22,243 nucleotides of DNA from Phycisphaerales bacterium UBA1845 (GCA_002338715.1 DDIR01000081.1:1-22243), one strand, 5' to 3'; counted from the first letter of the stretch, positions 1 to 8,152 are shown. The notes: a model not told the origin generated them from the letters alone. Made by a program: numbers and translations.

Positions 1-433
1 CGTCGCGATCGTTGATGAATCCAACGCGCGGTTTCTTGACATACGCCAGCACCGATTCCAACCGCCGCGCCCACGCCTCCGGCTGACCGAAGTAATACCA
101 CCGCGGCCGCACCCTGAAATACGGATTGAGCATCACCAGCTTGCAGACCGGATTCTCCGACGCAACGATCAGCGAGAGCGCTCCGCCCATCGAGAAGCCC
201 ACCACTGCAACGCGGTCATACTCTGCCGCCAGCGATGCATAACCGGACCGGGCGGCATCAAGCCAACCGTCCATGTCGGCTTGTTTCATTTCTCTGGGGC
301 TGGTGTCGTGTCCGGGCAGCGTGATTGCCCGGTGGCGTATGCCTTTGCGCTCCAACGCATCGGAGATGGGGCGCACGTCGTGCGGGGTTCCTGCAAAACC
401 ATGTATCAATAAGACGGCGTCGGGCGCGCTCAC
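1..433 (-). CDS. Alpha/beta hydrolase (carboxylesterase/lipase-like), 3' end outside window
   Basis: Only the first 144 codons are present; the gene runs off the left edge. The reading frame shows an alpha/beta-hydrolase N-terminal half: a hydrophobic strand followed by the oxyanion-type motif LLIHGFAGTP (residues 8-17) and the nucleophile elbow GFSMGG with predicted catalytic Ser81. The catalytic Asp and His would lie beyond the window. Family members of this shape (Est30/monoacylglycerol-lipase-like) hydrolyse carboxylic esters in the cytoplasm; the substrate cannot be read here. The start is a GTG at 431-433 that overlaps the TGA stop of the upstream LysM gene (GTGA), which implies translational coupling. 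No good Shine-Dalgarno sequence precedes it, consistent with coupling. The first internal ATG lies after the HGFAG motif, so the GTG start is preferred. Confidence 0.8.
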   Translation of the reverse strand, partial: MSAPDAVLLIHGFAGTPHDVRPISDALERKGIRHRAITLPGHDTSPREMKQADMDGWLDAARSGYASLAAEYDRVAVVGFSMGGALSLIVASENPVCKLVMLNPYFRVRPRWYYFGQPEAWARRLESVLAYVKKPRVGFINDRD

Positions 434-1488
434 GTTTTCGGCAGAACCAGAACGACACCCGAGCGAAGTACATCGGGATTCTTGATGACGTCCTTGTTCA
501 ACTCATACAGCTCTTTCCAGCGTGCAGTCGCACCCAATTGCTTTTCGGCGATGCTCGTCAGACTGTCACCTGCCTTCACGACATACGTCCGGCCGGTTGG
601 CGTCGCATCGACCTTCAGGCCCGCACTCGCGCGTGCACCGGTTGCTGAATCCTTCGGCAACTCGGGAATGCGTATTTCGGTTCCAACGAGCAAACGCTTG
701 GGGTCTTTGACTTGCGGGTTGGCTCGCATCAAGAAACCGGCATGGCTCTGGCTGCCGTAATAGACTTCTGCAAGCAAGGTGAAGCTATCGCCGGGTTGCA
801 CGATGTAGCGCTCGCTGCCATCCAGGTTTGGCTTGGCGTCGTTTGACTTTGAAACTTTCTTGCCATCATCCTTTGACGCAGTGCTGTCTTTGGACGGTCC
901 GGTTTTTGAATCGATGTTGCTTGCTTCTGTTTTGTCTTTGGGTGAAGTCTTGTCGTTGGCCGCGAACATCCCCAGGTTGCCCGTGGTCTTCTTGTCGTCA
1001 CCTTTACCGTCTTTTGCATCGGCGGACTTTTCAGAGTCGTCACTTCCCGCGGGAGGAATCGCCTGATTTTTTGGCTTGGCCATATTTGCCAAACCGCTGG
1101 TTACGTGTTCGAGCCCATCGGCGGGCTTGGTCGAATCGGTCGAACCATTTCCCGGCGCCGTGTTCGATCGTCCGGAACGATTGGTTTTGCTGCCGGCCTT
1201 TCCCGATGACGCGAGACTGTCACTGGCCGCATCAGGCTTGGCGGTGCGATTCCTGGAGGATGTGTTCGTGGTTGTCCGGGGCCTGGTCGTGCGCGTCGCG
1301 GGCTTATTGGTATTGCGACTCGCGACCGTGGATTTGGATGTCGAAGTCTTTTTATCGGTGGTGGATTTTTCGCCGCTCTTGGCCAAAGGGATAGCCGGTT
1401 CAGAGCTTTTCTTACCGGAGTAATACCAACCTGCAACAATGACCACGAACAGCGCCAATACCAATCCGGCTTTTACGTCCTTGCGCAT
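430..1488 (-). CDS. Membrane-anchored protein with two C-terminal LysM domains
   Basis: A 352-residue protein with a short basic N-terminus, one transmembrane helix (about residues 8-22, ending in AGWYY) and then roughly 200 residues of Ser/Thr/Lys/Asp-rich, probably disordered linker. Two LysM domains follow: one at about 227-277 starting RYIVQPGDSF, and one at about 299-351 starting RTYVVKAGDSL and ending at the C-terminus. LysM domains bind N-acetylglucosamine-containing glycans such as peptidoglycan, so a cell-envelope tether on the outer face of the cytoplasmic membrane is inferred. No catalytic domain is visible. The frame stays open upstream to a TTG at 1611, but ATG 1488 is chosen: AAGGA lies 7 bases upstream of it and the hydrophobic anchor starts just after. 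It is coupled to the downstream hydrolase gene by a 4-base overlap. Confidence 0.85.
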   Translation of the reverse strand: MRKDVKAGLVLALFVVIVAGWYYSGKKSSEPAIPLAKSGEKSTTDKKTSTSKSTVASRNTNKPATRTTRPRTTTNTSSRNRTAKPDAASDSLASSGKAGSKTNRSGRSNTAPGNGSTDSTKPADGLEHVTSGLANMAKPKNQAIPPAGSDDSEKSADAKDGKGDDKKTTGNLGMFAANDKTSPKDKTEASNIDSKTGPSKDSTASKDDGKKVSKSNDAKPNLDGSERYIVQPGDSFTLLAEVYYGSQSHAGFLMRANPQVKDPKRLLVGTEIRIPELPKDSATGARASAGLKVDATPTGRTYVVKAGDSLTSIAEKQLGATARWKELYELNKDVIKNPDVLRSGVVLVLPKT

Positions 1489-1650
1489 CGCTCGATCCTT
1501 CGTTGGGTCCTGGAAAGCAAACAACTCCGATGTGGAACTGCTCGCCCCGCGGACTGATGCTTGAATGTCGGTGGGCACAATCCATTCTGGACCGGGACAA
1601 ATCCGATCCAAGCCCTGAAGGCGGAGCCCGCAGATGCCCCACCTTCTCCA

Positions 1651-1679
1651 AATGTAAACCGCGCGGGTGCAACGGTCAA
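1651..1679 (-). promoter_or_regulatory. Sigma70-like promoter candidate for the LysM-hydrolase pair
   Basis: Read on the minus strand: TTGACC (1679-1674), a 17-base spacer, then TACATT (1656-1651). It lies between the secDF terminator and the LysM gene and would give a leader of about 155 bases. Consensus match only. Confidence 0.4.
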
Positions 1680-1745
1680 GAACGTGTTACACCCCATTGC
1701 CCCGTAATTGCGGGAATCTTTGGAGCCAGTCCTTCGTGCTTCACC

Positions 1746-1783
1746 AAACAAAAAACCGGCGCGGGTTTGGAACCCGCGCCGGT
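1746..1783 (-). terminator. Rho-independent terminator after secDF
   Basis: A perfect 13-bp stem (1755-1767 paired with 1771-1783, loop TGG) is followed on the minus strand by TTTTTGTTTGG. It lies 79 bases after the secDF stop codon and separates secDF from the LysM operon. Confidence 0.85.
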
Positions 1784-1861
1784 CAATGGATTTGACTTGC
1801 AGATATCACAACCAAGCCAAGGCAGCGGAGGTGATGCCCGCCTCAGCCGTCCTGCGATGAA

Positions 1862-4800
1862 TTACGCCGGAACCGCCCCTTTCTTGAGGCTGCGACGTTC
1901 CACGCCGATCGCGAAGAACAGCAGGATGGCCATGATGACACCGACCACCAAGACGAACACCCGGTTTTCGAAGGTCGCAAAAGCGATGCCAACCACACCG
2001 AGACACACCAGGATGTAGACAATCGTGTGCAGCAACTGGCGATTCTGCAGCAGTGGTGCCGCGATACCAATCGAACTGTAGGTACCGACCACAACACCGC
2101 ACAGCAATGCGAAACTGAACCCATGGACGCCAGGTCCACCCATAAAGAACAGGAACACAACCGCAAACAACGTCGTCAACGATGTCAGCAACGTTCGCGA
2201 CAACGTCATGTTGATGCTGTTGTTGATCATGTTGGCCGACAGCTTGTTGAGCTTGCCGCGGTTCTCACGAATACGGTCGAACACGACGATCGTGTCGTTC
2301 AAGCTGTAACCAACGACCGTCAGAAGAGCCGCGATCATCGCCAGATCGATCCGGAAATCGCCAATCCCGAGAATGTCTGCCGCGGTGATGACGCCCAACG
2401 TGATCGAAACGTCGTGAACCAGCGCAACAATCGCCGCCAAACCGTACTGCATCGTACCGAATCGAATCCAGACGTAGGCCACGATTGCACCGAGGGCCAA
2501 AACCAGTGAAATGATCGCCCGCTGCTGCGTCTGCGAAGCCACCTGTGGGGCAAACTGAACCACCTTACGCAGCGATTTCTCGGCACTAAGCGCTTCCGTC
2601 GCCTGTTCAAGTTCCGGCTTGGCGAGCGACTCTTCCCACTTGCCGACGTCGTCGGAGTACATGAAGTTCTCGTCCACGACGATTTGCGCGATACTTGAAT
2701 AAAGCGGTTGACCGTTCTTATCCTCGCCAGCCAACTTCAATCCAACGACTTCCGGCTCGCGTGAATCGTACTTCTCGAACTGCGGCTGAAGTCGCATGTC
2801 GCGGAATCGGGCGCTGACCTGTTCGACCGTTTGCGGCGGTTCGAGTTCGTCGAACACGAAGACGACGCCGCCCTTGTACGCCTGGATGCCTTTCGACGAT
2901 TCGGTGCCAATCACCTGCCCGAGGTAATCATTCTCTTCACGAATCGGGAACATGCCATCGGGAGCAAGTTCATCGTTCTTGACCAGTTTGAAGCTAATCG
3001 GCCGCACCACCTCAAGCTTGTCGCCCATTGCCCCAAGAATAGCGGCTCGGACGAGTTCCTTGTTGGATTCAACGGTGACAACCTCGAATGCGTTTCCTTC
3101 TGACGTGTGGGCTCCAACGTCTGAAACCGTCTGGACGCGGGCGCCTGAAAGGCGACTGATCGCCGACTCGGCATAGTCAGCCGCAGCCGCAAGCCCCTGC
3201 TTGAACGTATCCAGATCGATCGCGACATCGACAATCTTCTTCTCGGCTGCGTCAGTCTCCTCGCCTTCTGCGGAGTCGACGGATTTGGACGTTACCTTCG
3301 TCACGAAGACGGCCTTGTCACCGGACGTACTGAAACCGCCCAATTCAAGTTGATCCTCAAACGTCGTGCGAAGCAATGCGTTGATGTCGGTCGGCTTGAG
3401 GCCGGGCGCTTCAACGGTGAACTCACCGGATCGGGCGCCGGGTTCGACCTTGGCGTTGCGAAGTGCTTCTGCCGCCTTCTTCAACCAATCGGTCGCACCT
3501 TTGCCTTCAAATTCACCCGTTCCGGTCACCGCATGACGGGCCTGTTCGCCGGTCATTTCGATGCCTTCAGCCAAGTCAATCTGAACGCTGGTACCACCGA
3601 GGAATTCGATGTCGAAGACTTCTTCTTTGCTTGCAATGCTGGCCTCAAAGAAGATTCCGATGCCCAGCAAAACAGCCACGATCGACACCGGCCAGAACAC
3701 GCGACGAAGTCCAATCCAGTCGACGTTGGGGTGACCAATCAACTGAAGCATCTTCAGTGATTTGAGCATGCCCCAATCCAACAGCGTCGACATGACCAAC
3801 CGCGTGACGAACAGCGCGGTGAACATACTGGTCACGATTCCGAATCCGAGGGTCATCGCAAAGCCTTTGACTTCCTCGCTGCCGACGTATCCGAGAATCA
3901 CGCAAGTGATCAACGTCGTGAGGTTCGCGTCGACGATTGTTGAGAATGCCTTTTCGTAACCGGCTTTGATCGACTTACGGAGCGTCACACCGCGAGCGAG
4001 TTCTTCACGAATGCGCTCGAAGATAAGCACGTTGGCATCGACGGCCATACCGACGGTCAAAAGCAAACCGGCGATGCCCGGGAGGGTAAACGTCGCCTCC
4101 ATCATGGCCATGATCGCCAATACAAAAACAATGTTCATCGCCAGCGCGATGTCCGCGAGGAATCCGGCAAACAGGTAGTAACCAAGCATGAAAACGACCA
4201 CCGAGACCAAGCCGTAGATCGCGGCCTTCATACCCATCTCGCGGTTTTTCTGACCGAGACTCGGACCGGTCACTTTTTCCTGAAGCGGCGTGTCCTTCAA
4301 ACGACCGGGAAGCGAGCCAGCTTCGAGCTTCTGCACGATATCCTGCACGCGCTGCTGCGTGAAACTACCGGTGATCTGACCGCGTTCGACGATCATGGAT
4401 CGAATCGTTGCGTGCGAAATGGCGTGGGCATCGAGGAAGATTGCCAACTGGCGGTTGATGTTGTCCTTCGTCAATTTCGCAAACTGCACACCACCGCGCG
4501 GATCAAGCTGGAAGTCAACTGCCGGCTGACCTGTGGTAGATTCGATCGTCACAAACGCTTGTTTCAAAGACCATTTTGGGCTGTTCTGCGTCAGGCCATA
4601 AGAAGCAGTGCCATCATCGGCATAGGCAAGGACGTAGTATTTTCCTGCGTACTTATCAACGACGACGAGCCCATCGGCGATTTGCTTCTCGGCCTTTTCC
4701 ATAGTCGTGGTCTGCATGAACGGAACGATGTCCTGAACTTCGTACCATTCATAGTTGTCACCGGCTTTGGGGCGCGGACCACGCTTGCGAAGCTGCTCCG

Positions 4801-5680
4801 TGTACTTCGAGATGGGCTCCTTCATGCTCGCGTTTCTTGGGTCAGCCAACATGGACGGATTCGACGGATCGCGTTCAGCGAGGATTCGGAATTCCAAAAC
4901 ACCCGCACCACGCAGCAAACGTTTCAAGTCGGTCGAATCCTCCAGCGAACCTCGCCCACCCTTCGACCATGCGTCAAATGCCGCCAACGTCGCATCGATG
5001 TCTTCGATATAGTTTGGATAGTCCTTGCGCAGGCGATCCAATTCTGTTTCACGGACATTTCTCTTGGCATCCAGGACGTCGCTGAGTCGGCCCAATCCGA
5101 GGTTGGTCGCCAAAGCTTCCTCCATCGCATCGGTATATGCATCCTGCGCCGTCAGCTCAGCCGCAATATCATCACCTTCGCGCGCGGTGATGTATGCATC
5201 CCACGCCGTTGCGACTGCTTCGAGCTTCTCTTTGCGACCGTTGACACCGCGCACCAGTGCTTCGAGCGCTGCGCTGCGATCTTCTTTGTTGTCCAGCGCC
5301 AATTCGATTTCAATCTTGGAGACGTTGCGGGCCCTGATCTTCTCACGGGCTGCTTCGTACGCCTCGCGACGTTTGCGCGCACCCTCCGGCGGACGGGGCA
5401 TCTGGATTTCCAACCGGTTGTTACCGATCGGACGCCACACGAGGTTGAACTGCGAGTTCGGGTCCACGCGTGACTTGAGAATTTCCATCGCACGCGCCGC
5501 GAGACCAACCTTTTCGCTGGCCCGCATGCCGGCTGTGTTGAATTCGTAGATCAACGAAGTTCCACCGGCCAGGTCGATACCGGGTTTGAGTCGATCTTCC
5601 GGTGGATAAAGGGCAAAGATGGCCAAGGCTGTGACGCCCAGCACAAATACCCACTTCCATAGTTTGTTTTTTTCATTCAT
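1862..5680 (-). CDS. secDF: Fused protein translocase subunit SecDF
   Basis: A 1272-residue fusion of SecD and SecF, the RND-type membrane complex that uses the proton gradient to complete Sec-dependent export. The SecD half has an N-terminal helix (about 8-25), the GIDLAGGTSL motif, and a helix bundle around 480-640 containing GMAVDANVLIFERIREE near residue 545. The SecF half starts with a helix near 657-680, then FLGGTSVQIDL, and a second bundle (about 1055-1210) with GYSLNDTIVVFDRIRENRG near 1125. Two features make it much longer than typical SecD plus SecF: a charged, alanine-rich insertion at about 100-255 in the first SecD periplasmic domain, and a SecF periplasmic domain of about 370 residues. 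Two further hydrophobic helices (about 1215-1263) extend the C-terminus. The start ATG has no clear Shine-Dalgarno sequence. No yajC is seen upstream in the window. Confidence 0.96.
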   Translation of the reverse strand: MNEKNKLWKWVFVLGVTALAIFALYPPEDRLKPGIDLAGGTSLIYEFNTAGMRASEKVGLAARAMEILKSRVDPNSQFNLVWRPIGNNRLEIQMPRPPEGARKRREAYEAAREKIRARNVSKIEIELALDNKEDRSAALEALVRGVNGRKEKLEAVATAWDAYITAREGDDIAAELTAQDAYTDAMEEALATNLGLGRLSDVLDAKRNVRETELDRLRKDYPNYIEDIDATLAAFDAWSKGGRGSLEDSTDLKRLLRGAGVLEFRILAERDPSNPSMLADPRNASMKEPISKYTEQLRKRGPRPKAGDNYEWYEVQDIVPFMQTTTMEKAEKQIADGLVVVDKYAGKYYVLAYADDGTASYGLTQNSPKWSLKQAFVTIESTTGQPAVDFQLDPRGGVQFAKLTKDNINRQLAIFLDAHAISHATIRSMIVERGQITGSFTQQRVQDIVQKLEAGSLPGRLKDTPLQEKVTGPSLGQKNREMGMKAAIYGLVSVVVFMLGYYLFAGFLADIALAMNIVFVLAIMAMMEATFTLPGIAGLLLTVGMAVDANVLIFERIREELARGVTLRKSIKAGYEKAFSTIVDANLTTLITCVILGYVGSEEVKGFAMTLGFGIVTSMFTALFVTRLVMSTLLDWGMLKSLKMLQLIGHPNVDWIGLRRVFWPVSIVAVLLGIGIFFEASIASKEEVFDIEFLGGTSVQIDLAEGIEMTGEQARHAVTGTGEFEGKGATDWLKKAAEALRNAKVEPGARSGEFTVEAPGLKPTDINALLRTTFEDQLELGGFSTSGDKAVFVTKVTSKSVDSAEGEETDAAEKKIVDVAIDLDTFKQGLAAAADYAESAISRLSGARVQTVSDVGAHTSEGNAFEVVTVESNKELVRAAILGAMGDKLEVVRPISFKLVKNDELAPDGMFPIREENDYLGQVIGTESSKGIQAYKGGVVFVFDELEPPQTVEQVSARFRDMRLQPQFEKYDSREPEVVGLKLAGEDKNGQPLYSSIAQIVVDENFMYSDDVGKWEESLAKPELEQATEALSAEKSLRKVVQFAPQVASQTQQRAIISLVLALGAIVAYVWIRFGTMQYGLAAIVALVHDVSITLGVITAADILGIGDFRIDLAMIAALLTVVGYSLNDTIVVFDRIRENRGKLNKLSANMINNSINMTLSRTLLTSLTTLFAVVFLFFMGGPGVHGFSFALLCGVVVGTYSSIGIAAPLLQNRQLLHTIVYILVCLGVVGIAFATFENRVFVLVVGVIMAILLFFAIGVERRSLKKGAVPA

Positions 5681-5883
5681 TGGGTTTTTCTAGCTCCGCG
5701 CATTTATGCAATATCTTGAAAGTTGTGCCCGGTGTACCGGACGAATATTTGATGACGGTGTTTGGTTGACAGATCAATCGATTCCGAGTGTTGATGCCCG
5801 GAACGACCGCAACGCGCCTGCGCACAATGCTTACTTCCCGACCGACGAGAAGACTGTGCCATGGCCTTAGCGCCGCAGCGCCA

Positions 5884-6444
5884 TTAACTCAATTGAATTG
5901 AAGGTGGCCCGTGAGAAGGCGGAAGAAGTTGAATGTCCATCCAGTACGGGATGAATGCGGGATCAGCCGCCGGTCGTTGCGACGCCAGCTGACGTTTCGC
6001 GATCGCCTCGTAGGCTTCAAAGAATGCCTCGGGCTTGTATGAAGAAACCGTGCCGCCTTGGTCAGACTGCTTAACCACTCGATCCCATAGAAAAACGATC
6101 TGGGCGCTGGATGTGCTTTCTGAATCTTTCGACTTGGATTGTCCGCGATCGCCCGACTTCTCAGGCGAGTCGCACGCACCGCTGCGGGTCGAGCCCTTCA
6201 ATCCGTCTTTCGACGCAAACTCGACATGCCGGTCAGCCGCACATGGACTCTGGGGGGTGGTCGAGTGGCCAATATCCGATGCGATCTGCTCGGCTTCCTG
6301 CGTCTTAATCTTGTTGGCTGAAGGTTTCTGCTGATTGGATTTGCTAAGTGGTACTGTAAGGGCCCCACCCTGTAGAAAGATGATTGCGCAGACGTTGAAA
6401 TAGACGGCTGCGACTCGTCCCAATTCACAGATGGCTCCGAACAT
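5884..6444 (-). CDS. Hypothetical membrane-anchored or secreted protein
   Basis: A 186-residue protein that I do not recognise. A hydrophobic N-terminal stretch (about residues 8-31, including VAAVYFNVCAIIFLQGG) could be a signal anchor. It is followed by a polar, Ser/Lys/Gln-rich, probably disordered region (about 35-110) and a more ordered C-terminal part with EAFFEAYEAIAKRQL and a Pro-rich end. Three cysteines lie downstream of the anchor. No catalytic motif is visible. The case for a real gene rests on a TATAAT promoter placed so that transcription would begin at or next to the ATG. It lies 203 bases upstream of secDF on the same strand, so co-transcription is possible but not shown. A random open frame cannot be excluded. 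Confidence 0.5.
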   Translation of the reverse strand: MFGAICELGRVAAVYFNVCAIIFLQGGALTVPLSKSNQQKPSANKIKTQEAEQIASDIGHSTTPQSPCAADRHVEFASKDGLKGSTRSGACDSPEKSGDRGQSKSKDSESTSSAQIVFLWDRVVKQSDQGGTVSSYKPEAFFEAYEAIAKRQLASQRPAADPAFIPYWMDIQLLPPSHGPPSIQLS

Positions 6445-6452
6445 GACGGCGA

Positions 6453-6480
6453 ATTATAAGGCAAGCGCCCCACCCCACAA
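6453..6480 (-). promoter_or_regulatory. Promoter candidate giving a leaderless mRNA for the 186-residue protein
   Basis: Minus strand: TTGTGG (6480-6475), a 16-base spacer, then TATAAT (6458-6453). The expected start of transcription falls at about 6446-6445, one or two bases before the ATG at 6444, so the message would have essentially no 5' leader. Confidence 0.45.
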
Positions 6481-6675
6481 GCGTTCCGGCGGTCCAAAAT
6501 CGCTACTCCTGATGGTTAATTTGGGGGCTTTGTAATGACTGCATCACGCCATCAGGCCCCGCTCCACAGGGGGAATCACCCCCCGCGCTGGGCCAAAAAA
6601 CACAGGGCGAAATTCGACGGAATTGGCGCGAACTTTGGGGCAATTCGGGCGTACGTATAGTTTGGATAGAGTGTA

Positions 6676-6692
6676 GTAAACTCATCGTTTAC
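6676..6692. repeat. Perfect inverted repeat, possible operator
   Basis: GTAAAC (6676-6681), TCATC, GTTTAC (6687-6692) form a perfect dyad with 6-bp arms in the AT-richer gap between two divergent genes, about 60 bases upstream of the predicted plus-strand promoter. The symmetry is visible; a regulatory role is inferred. Confidence 0.35.
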
Positions 6693-6751
6693 AATGGTTT
6701 GCGAAATGTGGGTTAGTCTCGAAAAGAAAAAGCAAACATCGCGATAATATT

Positions 6752-6781
6752 CTGGCAGATCAAGCGGCAGACAGCTATAAT
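6752..6781 (+). promoter_or_regulatory. Promoter candidate upstream of the DUF2617-like gene
   Basis: An exact TATAAT at 6776-6781 follows a weak -35 (CTGGCA, 6752-6757) at 18-base spacing. The predicted transcription start is near 6788, about 127 bases before the coding start. Confidence 0.45.
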
Positions 6782-6787
6782 TCGGCA

Positions 6788-6857
6788 AATTGATGGTGAT
6801 TCCGCTGGTTTGAACCAACGAGTGCTTCCCGCAAGTTCGCGGAAGCCCGTTTTTTTT
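6788..6857 (+). ncRNA. Candidate leader RNA or small RNA ending in a terminator hairpin
   Basis: Downstream of the TATAAT element there is a small hairpin (TGGTT 6806-6810 with AACCA 6813-6817). A second hairpin follows: GCTTCC plus GC (6824-6832, one bulged C) pairs with GC plus GGAAGC (6839-6846) around a 6-base loop. Three bases later comes a run of eight T (6850-6857). This has the form of an intrinsic terminator lying before, not after, a gene. A transcript of about 70 nt, or an attenuated leader of the gene at 6915, is inferred. No known RNA family was recognised. Confidence 0.4.
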
Positions 6858-6914
6858 CGGACTGGCTTAGAAAAAGCGCAGTCGAAAGGCGCAGCAAAAA
6901 AGCGAGGGACAATC

Positions 6915-7502
6915 GTGAGTGAAGGAATGTCCGTAGAACAGGGTCAAACCAAACAAAGGATCGATGACCTACAGTTTTACTTGTATCAACGATCGTTGCA
7001 TCCGGAGTTGTTCCGGATCAACCAGGTGAAGCGCATCGAACAGCGCCGATACACGGCCGAGATTTGGGTGGTCGGGTTGTCGCATGTCGTTTCGCTTCAG
7101 TATGGAAAGCAGTGTCTGACAGAGTTGATCACGGACGACACAGAGATCCTGCCGCGCGCCGGCATGGCGACTTCGTTCCCATTCCGCGGCGAACGGGACC
7201 ACACCCAGTCCTTCGGTGACGATTTGCGCTATATTCTGTCGTGCCAGGTCGAACGGATGACGCCGAACCTCTTCCCGTCATCGCACCGCGACCTTATGAA
7301 GTACGCTCAGAAGCGCGGCATCTTCATGATGTTCGATGAATGGCAGAATGACGGCATCGCCCCGTTCACTTTCGTCGATTACGAAGCCCGCGAGCAGGAA
7401 TTGCACGTGCATGCATTCCACGCGTTCCCGGATTCAACGACCCTGCTGAAGACGCAGTCGATCTTTGAAATCGGACCGGCACGCGAGCCGAACTTCTTCT
7501 AA
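6915..7502 (+). CDS. DUF2617-like conserved hypothetical protein
   Basis: A 195-residue soluble protein with no signal peptide or membrane segment. Spaced features resemble DUF2617 as I recall it: a VVGLSHVVSL segment, a Cys-containing LTEL stretch followed by LP, a central F...L..FP region, an FTFVD strand and a C-terminal HAFHAFPDS segment resembling that family's WHAYP motif. The family has no established function, so none is assigned. The start chosen is GTG 6915, because GAGGGA lies 6 bases upstream. ATG 6927 has AAGGA directly abutting it, and the frame also stays open upstream to a TTG at 6810, but that stretch overlaps the terminator-like leader. A strong terminator follows 50 bases after the stop, so the gene is probably monocistronic. 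Confidence 0.7.
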   Translation: MSEGMSVEQGQTKQRIDDLQFYLYQRSLHPELFRINQVKRIEQRRYTAEIWVVGLSHVVSLQYGKQCLTELITDDTEILPRAGMATSFPFRGERDHTQSFGDDLRYILSCQVERMTPNLFPSSHRDLMKYAQKRGIFMMFDEWQNDGIAPFTFVDYEAREQELHVHAFHAFPDSTTLLKTQSIFEIGPAREPNFF

Positions 7503-7552
7503 ACCGACCGTCTTCACAACCGCAAGGCGGTCAAAAGAAATCACAAGCAAAC

Positions 7553-7590
7553 GAACGCGCGATTCATACGAGTCGCGCGTTCTTTTTTTG
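7553..7590 (+). terminator. Rho-independent terminator after the DUF2617-like gene
   Basis: GAACGCGCGA (7553-7562) and TCGCGCGTTC (7573-7582) form a perfect 10-bp stem with a 10-base loop, followed by seven T (7583-7589). Confidence 0.9.
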
Positions 7591-7628
7591 TCACATCGGT
7601 ATTGAATCGCGAATTCACCCCAAACCGA

Positions 7629-8141
7629 CTACGCAGAAACCGTAGCGCCCTCAAGTTCAAGCAATGCCCTTTTCAACTCGGTACCGCTCGACGAAGAGAA
7701 CCCGCCAATGCGATTGCCTGCCGCCACCACACGATGACATGGCGTGATCAACGGATGCCTGTTGCTGGACATCACGGAACCGACCGCCCGCGCCGCCCCA
7801 GGAAAACCAGCCCGTTTGGCCAACTCGCCGTAGCTGAGCGTTTTGCCGTACCCGATCGTTCGGCACGCCCGAATGATGGCCTTCTGAAATTCGGTCATAC
7901 CATCGAGCACCAATCGGGCTTGGAACCGAACCCCGGGCGCTCCCTCGAAATACCGTTGAATGGATTCCTGAAGTGGTGGATGGGCGCAATCGTCTTCGAC
8001 CGCGCCGAGATCCGTACGCAAGCGCGTAAGATGGCGATCGAGATCCGACTCATCGGGGAGTTTCGTTTCGAGGACCCGTTCTCCCTGCATGACGAGGAGA
8101 AAAGGCCCCCACGAGGTTGGTACGAGACTGTAGCGGACCAT
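7629..8141 (-). CDS. ogt: Methylated-DNA-[protein]-cysteine S-methyltransferase (O6-alkylguanine repair)
   Basis: A 170-residue suicide repair protein that moves alkyl groups from O6-alkylguanine (and O4-alkylthymine) in DNA to its own cysteine. The active-site motif PCHRV is present at residues 134-138 with acceptor Cys135. Upstream, GYGKTLSYGELA (about 97-108) and GFPGAARAVG (about 112-121) match the helix-turn-helix region, with the conserved Arg118 as the finger that helps flip the base out. Asn127 lies at the usual hinge position before the active site. Length fits the Ogt class; no Ada-type N-terminal domain is present. The gene begins 11 bases after the stop of the third PilZ gene and so is the last gene of that operon. 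It ends convergent with the DUF2617-like gene. Confidence 0.93.
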   Translation of the reverse strand: MVRYSLVPTSWGPFLLVMQGERVLETKLPDESDLDRHLTRLRTDLGAVEDDCAHPPLQESIQRYFEGAPGVRFQARLVLDGMTEFQKAIIRACRTIGYGKTLSYGELAKRAGFPGAARAVGSVMSSNRHPLITPCHRVVAAGNRIGGFSSSSGTELKRALLELEGATVSA

Positions 8142-8152
8142 GGCGGCCCATT

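Noticed and set aside
1489..1611. N-terminal extension of the LysM protein to a TTG at 1611
   Set aside because: The internal ATG at 1488 has a well-placed AAGGA and starts directly before the membrane anchor; the extension is not protein-like and would put polar sequence before the anchor.
4412..5473. 353-codon plus-strand open frame inside secDF
   Set aside because: Antisense shadow of a strongly conserved SecD region; no motifs or ribosome site.
5690..5862. Minus-strand frame of about 57 codons between the 186-residue gene and secDF
   Set aside because: Ser/Arg/His-rich composition, no ribosome site, and not similar to YajC, which would be the expected neighbour.
6576..6818. 80-codon minus-strand frame in the gap before the DUF2617-like gene
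   Set aside because: No ribosome site, odd composition, and it covers the plus-strand promoter, dyad and hairpin.
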